Notes: generated by a model not told the origin, from the letters alone. Positions 1 to 5,700 are shown, counted from the stretch's first letter. The stretch is 5,700 nt of DNA from an uncultured Chloroflexota bacterium (GCA_903904765.1 CAIVEA010000442.1:1-5700), one strand, 5' to 3'. Numbers and translations are program-made.

Positions 1-305
<305 letters not shown>

Positions 306-346
306 TCAAGCAGTTCCGTGTATCGTCTGAGTAAGTGCAGGTATAA

Positions 347-640
<294 letters not shown>

Positions 641-646
641 TCCAAT

Positions 647-653
647 CCTCCTT
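647..653 (-). promoter_or_regulatory. Ribosome-binding site that fixes the groES start
   Basis: On the minus strand AAGGAGG precedes the ATG at 640 with a 6-base spacer. This favours that ATG over the internal ATG four codons later (residue M5), from which the site would be 18 bases away. Confidence 0.85.
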
Positions 654-680
654 CAAAGAAACGATGTACTCCGCATGCTG

Positions 681-707
681 TTAGCACTTGGAGCATGGGA
701 GTGCTAA
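681..707 (-). promoter_or_regulatory. CIRCE operator (HrcA-binding site) of the groES-groEL operon
   Basis: TTAGCACTT (681-689), a 9-base spacer, and GAGTGCTAA (699-707) match the CIRCE consensus TTAGCACTC-N9-GAGTGCTAA at 17 of 18 positions. The only change is the last base of the left arm. CIRCE is the operator of the heat-shock repressor HrcA, whose DNA binding depends on GroEL-assisted folding. Its place just after the predicted transcription start (about 714) and about 30 bases before the groES ribosome-binding site is typical. hrcA itself is not in the window. Confidence 0.96.
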
Positions 708-720
708 AACTACATGCCAA

Positions 721-749
721 AGTGTAGCCAGATGCCAGAATCGAGTCAA
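721..749 (-). promoter_or_regulatory. Sigma70-type promoter of groES-groEL
   Basis: On the minus strand TTGACT (-35, positions 749-744) and TACACT (-10, positions 726-721) are separated by exactly 17 bases. Five of six bases match consensus in the -35 and four of six in the -10. Transcription would begin near 714, just before the CIRCE arms, so HrcA bound there would block initiation or early elongation. No other promoter is needed to explain the operon. Confidence 0.82.
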
Positions 750-757
750 GTGTTTTT

Positions 758-784
758 CTGGCAATCACGGCCTTAGAGTGCTAA
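758..784 (-). promoter_or_regulatory. Possible second, degenerate CIRCE element upstream of the groES -35 box
   Basis: The right arm GAGTGCTAA (776-784) is a perfect 9-base CIRCE half-site. At exactly the canonical 9-base spacing, CTGGCAATC (758-766) matches the left arm TTAGCACTC at 6 of 9 positions. It sits 8 bases upstream of the -35 hexamer. Paired CIRCE elements occur upstream of some bacterial groESL operons. It could be a weaker HrcA site or the decayed remnant of a duplicated operator. Confidence 0.6.
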
Positions 785-835
785 AAATGTGTTAGAAATC
801 TATGAATGGTTTGATTTGGTGAAGAATCGCACCCT

Positions 836-890
836 TTTATCTCCTCTCCGCACGGAGAAGGGAAGCTAAGTGCAGCGGGGTGAGGTTTTT
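836..890. repeat. Palindromic intergenic repeat-like element
   Basis: The perfect inverted repeat TCTCCG-CA-CGGAGA (845-858) extends outward to an imperfect stem covering 840-863, with one C/A mismatch and one G-T pair. It is followed by GCGGGGTGAGG and a T5 run (886-890). The 'cctctcc...ggagagg...ggggtgagg' layout resembles short dispersed palindromes I recall from intergenic regions of Chloroflexota and other GC-rich bacteria. There is only one copy in the window, so dispersal cannot be shown here. The hairpin plus T run could instead act as a weak terminator. Confidence 0.4.
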
Positions 891-916
891 GCATAGGGGA
901 CTGCTACCAATCGGTG

Positions 917-922
917 TACAAT
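917..922 (+). promoter_or_regulatory. Possible -10 box for the rightward four-gene operon
   Basis: TACAAT matches TATAAT at five of six positions and lies 35 bases before the ATG at 958. Transcription would start near 929. No good -35 is found at 16-18 bases; the nearest, TTGCAT at 889-894, is 22 bases away. The call rests on the -10 alone. Confidence 0.35.
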
Positions 923-957
923 AGGCGCATCAGCCGCTAGAAGGACGTATACGGACG

Positions 958-1926
958 ATGCCCGCCCCCATCCTCGATTTACAACCGTTGTTCGCCGCTG
1001 TCCGGCAGGCCGCCGAAGTGTGCCGCCGCGTGCAAGAAGCGCATCTGGTTAGCAGCAGCAAAGAAGGTCAAGAACCTGTCACCATCGCGGATTACGGCTC
1101 GCAGGCCATTCTGGGACGCGCATTGCGCCGCGCCTATCCTGACGACGGCGTGATGGCGGAAGAAAGCGGGGCGCAGTTCGTAGACCTTGTGCCGGAAGAC
1201 CGGCGCAAGACCGTTGTGGCGCTGTTGAGCGAGATTCTGGGCGAGAACGTGCGGCAGGCCGATGTAGTGACATGGCTGGATCACGGTCACAACCGCGAAA
1301 CCGAACGCCTGTGGGTGATTGACCCGATTGACGGCACAAAAGGTTTTCTCGCGCTGCGGAGCTATGTGATCGCCGTCGGGTTCATGTTCAACCGGCAACC
1401 GCTGGCCTCGGTCATTGGCGCTCCGGCGCATCCTTCCCCCGGCGGGATGCTGTTCCACTCGCAAAGCGGCGTGGCCTATCAACAGCCCCTCGCGGGTGGT
1501 TTGCTCAAGCGCATTCGCGTCTCCGAGCGCGACGATGTGACCGGAATCCGGGCGCTGGAGAGTGTGGAGAAAAGCCACACCAACCACGAGCGCATGGCGA
1601 AAGTGCGGGCGGCGGCGGGCATGGCGGATGCCGATCTGACGCGCATTGACAGCATGGAGAAATACGCCCGAATTGCGGCGGGCGAGGCCGAGTTGTATTT
1701 GCGCCTGCCGCGCTTGAACAGCACCCGCCCCTTCATGATCTGGGATCATGCGGCGGGGACGGCGCTGGTGCAGGCCGCCGGAGGCCGCGTGACCGATATT
1801 GACGGCAGCCCGCTGGACTTCTCCGAAGGCCGCGCCCTGCGTAACAAAGGCATCATCGTCAGCAACGGGCGCATCCATGACCGGGTGGTGGCAGCCATCG
1901 GGCAGGTGCTGTCGCAGGAGGAATAG
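958..1926 (+). CDS. 3'(2'),5'-bisphosphate nucleotidase, HAL2/SAL1-like (inositol monophosphatase superfamily)
   Basis: This 322-residue cytoplasmic phosphatase probably converts 3'-phosphoadenosine 5'-phosphate (PAP), a by-product of sulfate activation and sulfotransfer, to AMP and phosphate. Members of the family use Mg and are typically lithium-sensitive. The superfamily metal-binding motifs occur in order: EPVTIADYGSQA at 39-50 (D45), AEES at 67-70 (E68/E69), WVIDPIDGTKGF at 119-130 (D122, D125, T127), and IWDHAAG at 261-267 (D263). The first motif, the KYARIAAGEAELYLRLPR stretch (235-252) and the PLDFSEGRAL tail resemble yeast HAL2 and plant SAL1 more than E. coli CysQ. The ATG is the only plausible start: a frame stop lies at 922-924 with no other start codon after it. 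AAGGA (941-945) is 12 bases upstream, a rather long spacing. It is the first gene of a tight cluster, and the next start is 6 bases after its stop. Inositol phosphates or other sugar bisphosphates remain possible substrates. Confidence 0.9.
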   Translation: MPAPILDLQPLFAAVRQAAEVCRRVQEAHLVSSSKEGQEPVTIADYGSQAILGRALRRAYPDDGVMAEESGAQFVDLVPEDRRKTVVALLSEILGENVRQADVVTWLDHGHNRETERLWVIDPIDGTKGFLALRSYVIAVGFMFNRQPLASVIGAPAHPSPGGMLFHSQSGVAYQQPLAGGLLKRIRVSERDDVTGIRALESVEKSHTNHERMAKVRAAAGMADADLTRIDSMEKYARIAAGEAELYLRLPRLNSTRPFMIWDHAAGTALVQAAGGRVTDIDGSPLDFSEGRALRNKGIIVSNGRIHDRVVAAIGQVLSQEE

Positions 1927-1932
1927 CGGCGC

Positions 1933-2187
1933 ATGGCGAAGCTCAAGCTCGACCTGCACGACATCTACAACAAGGGCAACCTGATTGATGCCGAACTCAA
2001 CCGCATCGTACAGGAGGCCATCGAGAAAAAGATCGAGCTGGTGGAAATCATCCCCGGCAAGGGCAGCGGCCAATTGAAAAAGAAGGTGCTGCGCTTCCTC
2101 GATCAAAAGCACATCCGCGCCCTGTATCACCGCGTCGAGAAAGACGATAAGAACTTCGGGCGCATCTTCATCCATTTCAAGCATTGA
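1933..2187 (+). CDS. Stand-alone small Smr-domain protein
   Basis: This 84-residue protein consists of a single Smr domain, the fold found at the C-terminus of MutS2 and in stand-alone nucleases or nucleic-acid-binding proteins. LDLHD (6-10) stands where the family has LDLHG. The VEIIPGKGSGQLKKKVLRFL block (37-56) corresponds to the family loop IIHGKGxGxLrxxV, and the GRIFIHF strand ends the domain. Two signature positions differ: G in LDLHG is D10, and H in HGKG is P41. I recall close relatives with the same PGKGSGQLKKKVLRFL form, so this looks like a subfamily rather than damage. AGGAGG (1916-1921) lies inside the end of the upstream gene, 11 bases before the ATG, which implies translational coupling. 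Nuclease activity is uncertain without the usual HGxG; nucleic-acid binding is the safer inference. Confidence 0.85.
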   Translation: MAKLKLDLHDIYNKGNLIDAELNRIVQEAIEKKIELVEIIPGKGSGQLKKKVLRFLDQKHIRALYHRVEKDDKNFGRIFIHFKH

Positions 2188-2205
2188 GTCCCCACGAGTG
2201 CTGCT

Positions 2206-3444
2206 ATGACCGAACCGATTCGTGTGCTGCATTTTGCCGATGTGCATATCGGCATGGAAAACTACGGCAGGCCAGACCCCAAAACCGGACTCAGCAGCCG
2301 CGTGGTGGACTTCCTGCACCGCATGGATGAGATGATCGAATATGCCCGCGATCATGAGGTTGATCTGGTGATTTTCGCGGGGGATGCCTTCAAAACCCGC
2401 ACGCCCAACCCCACTTACCAGCGCGAATTTGCCCACCGCATCCGCGACCTATCCGAACTCGCGCCGACGGTCATGCTGGTGGGCAACCACGATCTGCCAC
2501 CCACGCAGTTGAAAGCCTCCAGCATCGAGATTTACGACACCCTGCGCGTACCGAATGTGATGGTGGCTTCGGATTACGAGTTGACAGTGATCGAGACGCG
2601 GCGCGGGCCGGTGGCGGTGGGCAGCGCCCCCTATCCGTTCCGGTCACGGCTGGCGGAGATGGAAGGTAACACCATCGCCGGATTGACGATTGCCGAGAGT
2701 GACGAACGCCTCGCCGCCGCGCTGGAGGCCATCCTCGATGATCTGGCGCAGCAGGCGGATAAGATGGCGATGCCGCGCCTGCTCACCGGACATTTCACCG
2801 TCAGCGGGGCACGCTGGGGCAGCGAACGCAGTATCATGCTGGGGCGCGATATACAGGTGCAGCGTTCGGCGCTGGCCGACTCGCGCTGGGATTATGTGGC
2901 GCTGGGGCATATCCACAAGCACCAGCATTTGAGCGATCAGCCGCCCGTCGTCTATAGCGGCAGCATGGAGCGCATTGACTTCGGTGAGGAGGGCGACCCG
3001 AAAGGCTTCTGCTGGGTGGAATTGGCGCGGGGCAGCACCCGCTGGCAATTCGTCCAGTTGCCTGCCCGCGTGTTCGTCACGCTGGATGCCAACCTCGAAA
3101 CGGCGGTCAACCCCACCGAGCAGGTACTCCAACTCATCGCCCGCCATGACCTGCGCGACACGGTGGTGCGGTTGCGGCTGGACTTCACCGCCGAGACGCT
3201 GGCGCGTTTTGACGAGGGCACAGTGCGCGAACAACTGCGGCATGTCGGCGTTTCGCAAATTGCCGCCATCCAGAAGCGGGTGCAAGAGCCAGCCCGTGCG
3301 CGGTTGGGCGGCAGCCCGGAAGGACTAACACAGCCGGAATTGCTGGAACGTTATCTATTGAGCAAAGAAGTGCCGGAAGAACGGCGCGACCAACTACTGG
3401 AACTGGCGCGGGGCATCTTCGAGGGCAGCGTACAGGAAGGTTGA
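2206..3444 (+). CDS. sbcD: SbcD/Mre11-type DNA double-strand-break nuclease subunit
   Basis: This 412-residue calcineurin-like metallophosphoesterase has the length usual for SbcD, the nuclease half of the SbcCD (Rad50-Mre11) complex that processes DNA ends and hairpins. All phosphoesterase motifs are intact: FADVHIG at 10-16 (D12, H14), FAGDAFK at 57-63 (D60), VGNHDLP at 92-98 (N94, H95), LTGHFTVSGA at 193-202 (H196), and LGHIHKHQ at 233-240 (H235, H237). The SGSMERIDFGEEGDPKGF block (251-268) is characteristic of SbcD/Mre11. Residues about 270-412 form the capping and C-terminal region that in the family contacts DNA and the SbcC coiled coil. The gene begins 18 bases after the smr stop with no strong ribosome-binding site, so coupling to the upstream gene is likely. 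The partner sbcC does not follow; an unrelated small ORF begins 2 bases after the stop. The protein is soluble and no motif is missing. Confidence 0.93.
   Translation: MTEPIRVLHFADVHIGMENYGRPDPKTGLSSRVVDFLHRMDEMIEYARDHEVDLVIFAGDAFKTRTPNPTYQREFAHRIRDLSELAPTVMLVGNHDLPPTQLKASSIEIYDTLRVPNVMVASDYELTVIETRRGPVAVGSAPYPFRSRLAEMEGNTIAGLTIAESDERLAAALEAILDDLAQQADKMAMPRLLTGHFTVSGARWGSERSIMLGRDIQVQRSALADSRWDYVALGHIHKHQHLSDQPPVVYSGSMERIDFGEEGDPKGFCWVELARGSTRWQFVQLPARVFVTLDANLETAVNPTEQVLQLIARHDLRDTVVRLRLDFTAETLARFDEGTVREQLRHVGVSQIAAIQKRVQEPARARLGGSPEGLTQPELLERYLLSKEVPEERRDQLLELARGIFEGSVQEG
3434..3440 (+). promoter_or_regulatory. Ribosome-binding site that fixes the start of the 94-residue ORF
   Basis: AGGAAGG lies inside the end of sbcD, 6 bases before the ATG at 3447. 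The TTG at 3441 is also in frame but touches this site directly, so it cannot be served by it. This supports the ATG start. Confidence 0.75.
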
Positions 3445-3446
3445 CC

Positions 3447-3731
3447 ATGACCGACGTGATTGTGCAATTTGAAGTGGATGACCGTCCCACCACGCCCGAT
3501 GCACTGGCTGATGAGGCGCTGGCGGAGATGTTGACCTACACGGGCGAACAGATCGAGGCGCAGGTGCAGCAAACGGTGGGCGATTTGCGCTGTGAGGAAC
3601 ATGGCGGCGCGCCGCGCATCACCGTCACCGCCACCTACGACAGCGCCCGTGAGCAGATGGAACTGGCCTACCATGTGGATGCTTGCTGCCAGATGCTCTT
3701 GCTTCGCACCGTGCAGGCGCTAAACCACTAG
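3447..3731 (+). CDS. Unrecognised 94-residue protein with a CxxH / HxxCC pattern, coupled to sbcD
   Basis: I do not recognise this protein with certainty. It has an acidic N-terminal half (residues 1-48, rich in D and E and predicted helical around 17-46). It then has C49-E-E-H52-G, a beta-like stretch RITVTATYD (57-65), and the C-terminal YHVDACCQMLLLRTVQAL (76-92) containing H77, C80 and C81. The C-x2-HG...H-x2-CC layout resembles small bacterial proteins I recall loosely, and could bind a metal or form a redox pair. No signal peptide or membrane segment is visible. The ATG lies 2 bases after the sbcD stop, with a good ribosome-binding site inside sbcD, so it is almost certainly translated with sbcD. 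It occupies the place where sbcC often sits but is far too short and lacks Walker motifs. A role with SbcD is only a guess from position. Confidence 0.8.
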   Translation: MTDVIVQFEVDDRPTTPDALADEALAEMLTYTGEQIEAQVQQTVGDLRCEEHGGAPRITVTATYDSAREQMELAYHVDACCQMLLLRTVQALNH

Positions 3732-3739
3732 CGCGTGGT
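3717..3739 (+). terminator. Possible hairpin at the convergent gene junction
   Basis: GCGCTA (3717-3722) and TAGCGC (3729-3734) form a perfect 6-base stem with a 6-base loop over the stop codon of the 94-residue ORF. An overlapping alternative stem pairs ACCAC (3724-3728) with GTGGT (3735-3739). The following GTTCTCCTAT is only mildly T-rich, so this is not a textbook intrinsic terminator. It is the only hairpin in the 14-base gap between the convergent genes. Confidence 0.3.
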
Positions 3740-3745
3740 GTTCTC

Positions 3746-5470
3746 CTATCCCCCCGGTGTAGCCGCCGCATCCCACCCGCTATCGCGTTCGCTGCTGAAT
3801 TCGGCATCTAGCGCGGAGGGGAAACTGTAAAAGAAACTGCTGTCGTAAGCGGGCAGCGCGGCGCGGAGAGCATCCAGCCGGGCATAGGCGGCGGCGCGGC
3901 TGGTGTTCCACGAGAACAAGGTGCGCCCCGCCCCCTCGCGCTGGGCATCCAGCCGGTACAGCGTCTGCGCCAACCATTGCCCCGCCCACGTTTTTACATT
4001 CCCATCCTGCGACTGCTCGTATAAAGTGGCGATAGCCGGAGTCGCGTCTGTCGAGAGCGTGGTCAGGAAGGCCACATCCAGTTCGGTTGATGCCCCTTCT
4101 ACATAGCGGGCGATATTGCGGTCAGCAATATAGGCATCCACGTTCAGCAGGTTAAGCGACACCAGATAGCCAATGATGACCAGCAGCGTTCCGAACGAGA
4201 AGATATTCGGGCGCAACCGGAACAGCCCCAGCACATACACCCCGAACAACACGCCCAACCACAGGATGAACACATGGGTATACACGCGCAATTGCGTGAA
4301 GCCGAACGCCTGCTCGTACAGCCACATGCGCTGCGCGGCGGAGACCAGCATGATCGTGATTAAGCCCACCAGCGCCAGCGCCAGCCCCCGGAACAAGGTC
4401 TGGTCGCGCTTCTCCAGCCGCACCGTGTAACGATCCAGCCACAGCGCCAGACCGAGCGTGAGCGCAGCCACCAGCACCAGCTCGAAGAAACCGCGCCGCG
4501 CATACTGGGCATACGTCAAGCCGATTTCCGCCATGTGCGCCTGCCCGCCGAAGAAATAGGCGAACTGGATCACCACGAACACCGCGAACAGCACCACCAC
4601 GCTCCCCAAGATGATCGTGCCTTCGATCATGCCCAGTTTGAAGGCGGGTTTGGCCTTCTCTGGTTGCTCATCTTCATCCTCGAAGGCTTCAGCATCGTGG
4701 TCTGCATCAATTTCGCCTTCCGACAGGGGCGCGTCCCCGATTTCCGGTTGTGGGGCGGACGTGGGAATGGAGACCACCCGCGCAGGCCGCCGCGCCACGC
4801 TGAAGCTGATCGCGCCGATGGCCGCTACAGCGAGGATTCCGGTGAAGATGACCTGACTGATGGTTTCTTCGAGGTACTGCACGCCGAAAACCCGCAAAAT
4901 GCTGTCGGTCAGATCAACCACCATGCGGGCGAACACCGCATCCGCCGAGCCGAGCAGGAACACGAACACCAGCAACACGGGCGCGGCGAACAACAGCCCG
5001 CGCACGACGGCGGTGGCTGTGCCAGTCTTGGGGCGGCGGTTGTCGCGCAACCAGCGCCACGCATCGCCCGCTTCCGCCAGCGCGGAGGGCAGTAGCACCA
5101 TGCCCGTTTCGAGGGTGTGCACTGTGTAATCTTGCAGCGTGTCCGTATCCAGTGGGCGCGTGAGGGGGAGGTAGTACAGCATCAGCCCGCCCAGTGCCAG
5201 AATCGCGCCCATGTTGAGCAGCACGATCATCCAGTCGTCGCGCAGGGCGATCATCCCCGCGAAAAACAGCACCGGCAGCAGCGGCCACAGGTTGCGCCAC
5301 CGCAGCGTCAGGCCGCGCCGCCGCGCCAGCACGAGGATGACACCTGCCACCAGTACAGTATAGAGCGCCACCGAGATGCCCGGCAGCTTGCCATAGAACA
5401 AGACCGACCCCACCGCACCCAGCACCAGACCGATTCCTACCGTGACCCCCGCAAATGTGCGTCGCTCCAT
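3746..5470 (-). CDS. DUF4173-type polytopic membrane protein
   Basis: This 574-residue inner-membrane protein has about ten hydrophobic segments, near residues 7-25, 32-49, 62-76, 82-101, 156-174, 205-224, 284-305, 328-346, 362-379, 396-416 and 424-442, some of which may be re-entrant. The conserved core of the DUF4173 family is recognisable: QFAYFFGG (302-309), GLTYAQYARRGFFELV (317-332), AAQRMWLYEQAFGFTQLRVYTH (378-399), and the tail NVDAYIADRNIARYVEGASTELDVAFL (443-469). Between the fifth and sixth segments is a loop (about 226-278) that begins with ARRPAR and continues into an acidic stretch (E243 to E271), probably cytoplasmic. Residues 450-574 appear soluble. The function of the family is unknown. 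The ATG is supported by GAGGAG (5479-5484, minus strand) 8 bases upstream. The gene is alone on its strand here, convergent with the sbcD operon and divergent from a secreted-protein gene. Confidence 0.88.
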   Translation of the reverse strand: MERRTFAGVTVGIGLVLGAVGSVLFYGKLPGISVALYTVLVAGVILVLARRRGLTLRWRNLWPLLPVLFFAGMIALRDDWMIVLLNMGAILALGGLMLYYLPLTRPLDTDTLQDYTVHTLETGMVLLPSALAEAGDAWRWLRDNRRPKTGTATAVVRGLLFAAPVLLVFVFLLGSADAVFARMVVDLTDSILRVFGVQYLEETISQVIFTGILAVAAIGAISFSVARRPARVVSIPTSAPQPEIGDAPLSEGEIDADHDAEAFEDEDEQPEKAKPAFKLGMIEGTIILGSVVVLFAVFVVIQFAYFFGGQAHMAEIGLTYAQYARRGFFELVLVAALTLGLALWLDRYTVRLEKRDQTLFRGLALALVGLITIMLVSAAQRMWLYEQAFGFTQLRVYTHVFILWLGVLFGVYVLGLFRLRPNIFSFGTLLVIIGYLVSLNLLNVDAYIADRNIARYVEGASTELDVAFLTTLSTDATPAIATLYEQSQDGNVKTWAGQWLAQTLYRLDAQREGAGRTLFSWNTSRAAAYARLDALRAALPAYDSSFFYSFPSALDAEFSSERDSGWDAAATPGG

Positions 5471-5506
5471 CGGATGTACTCCTCGTTAGGCTGCGCTTCA
5501 GGCTGC

Positions 5507-5529
5507 CACAGGCTCGCGTTTAGCCTGTG
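5507..5529. repeat. Perfect 8-base inverted repeat in the divergent intergenic region
   Basis: CACAGGCT (5507-5514) and AGCCTGTG (5522-5529) are exact inverted copies with a 7-base spacer. The element lies 37 bases upstream of the DUF4173 gene start and about 100 bases upstream of the right-hand gene. It could be an operator for a dimeric repressor or a hairpin in the leader of the minus-strand transcript. The rest of 5471-5627 shows no convincing promoter pair on either strand. Confidence 0.5.
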
Positions 5530-5627
5530 CTTATGAACGCATGGTACAGTTACCAGCGGTTTTTTCCTCAACGATTGACCCGCCGCACGGCCTACGTTTG
5601 TCCGCCGACGGGGAAAGGTTGCCTGTA

Positions 5628-5700
5628 ATGACTGCACTGTTGCGCGGATGGGTGGGCGTGCTGATGTGTGGGGCGCTGCTGCTGGCAGCGGCTTCCGCAC
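5628..5700 (+). CDS. N-terminus of an exported protein (Sec signal peptide), cut off by window edge
   Basis: Only 24 codons are present: MTALLRGWVGVLMCGALLLAAASA and onward. This has the shape of a Sec signal peptide, with a short n-region containing R6, a hydrophobic core (V9 to A22), and an A22-S23-A24 end suitable for signal peptidase I. C14 is inside the core and is not placed as a typical lipobox. The start is supported by GGGGAAAGG (5610-5618) 9 bases upstream. An in-frame ATG at 5541 would add 29 polar residues before the hydrophobic core and has no clear ribosome-binding site, so it is less likely. The gene diverges from the DUF4173 membrane protein gene. Nothing can be said about the mature protein; the hydrophobic segment could also be a membrane anchor. 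Confidence 0.65.
   Translation, partial: MTALLRGWVGVLMCGALLLAAASA

Larger units (their letters stand above)
641..957. other. Divergent regulatory region between groES and the bisphosphate nucleotidase gene
   Basis: This 317-base stretch has no convincing gene. From left to right it holds the groES ribosome-binding site, a CIRCE operator, a minus-strand sigma70-type promoter, a degenerate second CIRCE, an AT-richer stretch (about 781-840), a palindromic repeat-like element, and a possible plus-strand -10 box. The clear leftward promoter contrasts with weak rightward signals. TTGATT at 811-816 with TTTTAT at 835-840 (18-base spacer) is another possible rightward promoter but matches consensus only moderately. 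Confidence 0.75.

Noticed and set aside
792..800. TTAGAAATC as a third CIRCE half-site (7 of 9 matches).
   Set aside because: The partner position at 9-base spacing (810-818) does not resemble GAGTGCTAA, so it is probably chance in AT-rich sequence.
889..922. TTGCAT and TACAAT as a complete sigma70 promoter.
   Set aside because: The spacer is 22 bases, too long for a normal promoter; only the -10 is kept as a tentative call.
979..2436. A 485-codon open frame on the minus strand, antisense to the phosphatase, the smr gene and the start of sbcD.
   Set aside because: It runs across three clear genes with recognisable motifs. Its translation is rich in His, Gln and Ala and shows no known domain, as expected for an antisense frame in GC-rich DNA.
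2644..3285. A 213-codon minus-strand frame inside sbcD.
   Set aside because: It is antisense to intact SbcD motifs, has no recognisable domain and no sign of its own ribosome-binding site or promoter.
3441..3446. A TTG start two codons before the ATG of the 94-residue ORF.
   Set aside because: The ribosome-binding site AGGAAGG abuts the TTG with no spacer but is 6 bases from the ATG at 3447.
4535..5095. A 186-codon plus-strand frame inside the DUF4173 gene.
   Set aside because: It is antisense to the membrane-protein coding sequence, has a His/Gln/Glu-rich low-complexity translation, and no domain.
5543..5571. TTGAGG and TGTACC on the minus strand as a promoter for the DUF4173 gene, with a spacing near 17 bases.
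   Set aside because: The -10 candidate matches only three of six consensus bases and lacks the important last T.
5437..5700. A minus-strand frame running from the window edge across the divergent intergenic region.
   Set aside because: It overlaps the start of the DUF4173 gene in another frame and the signal-peptide gene on the other strand. It has low-complexity sequence and no recognisable family.

Overview
The window looks like ordinary chromosomal DNA of a GC-rich, free-living bacterium. The GroES, GroEL, SbcD and Smr sequences, HrcA/CIRCE-type heat-shock control, a DUF4173-type membrane protein and an intergenic palindrome with a 'ggggtgagg' tail suggest Chloroflexota (Anaerolineae-like). 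That placement is an impression from recalled sequence types, not from any search. No tRNA, rRNA, CRISPR array, insertion sequence or recognisable defence system is visible.

Layout. (1) Positions 1-640, minus strand: the chaperonin operon, with groES (347-640) followed by groEL (1-290, cut off by the window edge after 96 codons). (2) Positions 641-957: a divergent regulatory region. It holds a sigma70-type promoter reading toward groES (TTGACT-N17-TACACT), a near-perfect CIRCE operator just downstream of that promoter, a second degenerate CIRCE just upstream of its -35 box, a palindromic repeat-like element, and a possible -10 box for the rightward operon. (3) Positions 958-3731, plus strand: four closely packed genes, probably one operon. 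They encode a HAL2/SAL1-type 3'(2'),5'-bisphosphate nucleotidase, a stand-alone small Smr-domain protein, an SbcD/Mre11-type nuclease subunit, and a 94-residue unrecognised protein with a Cys/His pattern. (4) Positions 3746-5470, minus strand: a large polytopic DUF4173-type membrane protein, convergent with the operon across a 14-base gap that contains part of a hairpin. (5) Positions 5471-5700: a second divergent intergenic region with a perfect 8-base inverted repeat, then the first 24 codons of a plus-strand gene that begins with a Sec signal peptide and runs off the window.

How the genes work together. groES and groEL form the HrcA-regulated folding chamber. The rightward operon combines phosphatase and nuclease-type functions: PAP removal, an Smr domain, and the SbcD nuclease subunit. 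SbcC is not beside sbcD here; the small Cys/His protein takes that place. This suggests a nucleic-acid or nucleotide housekeeping cluster, but the link between the members is inferred only from spacing and translational coupling. The membrane protein and the exported protein have no assignable function.
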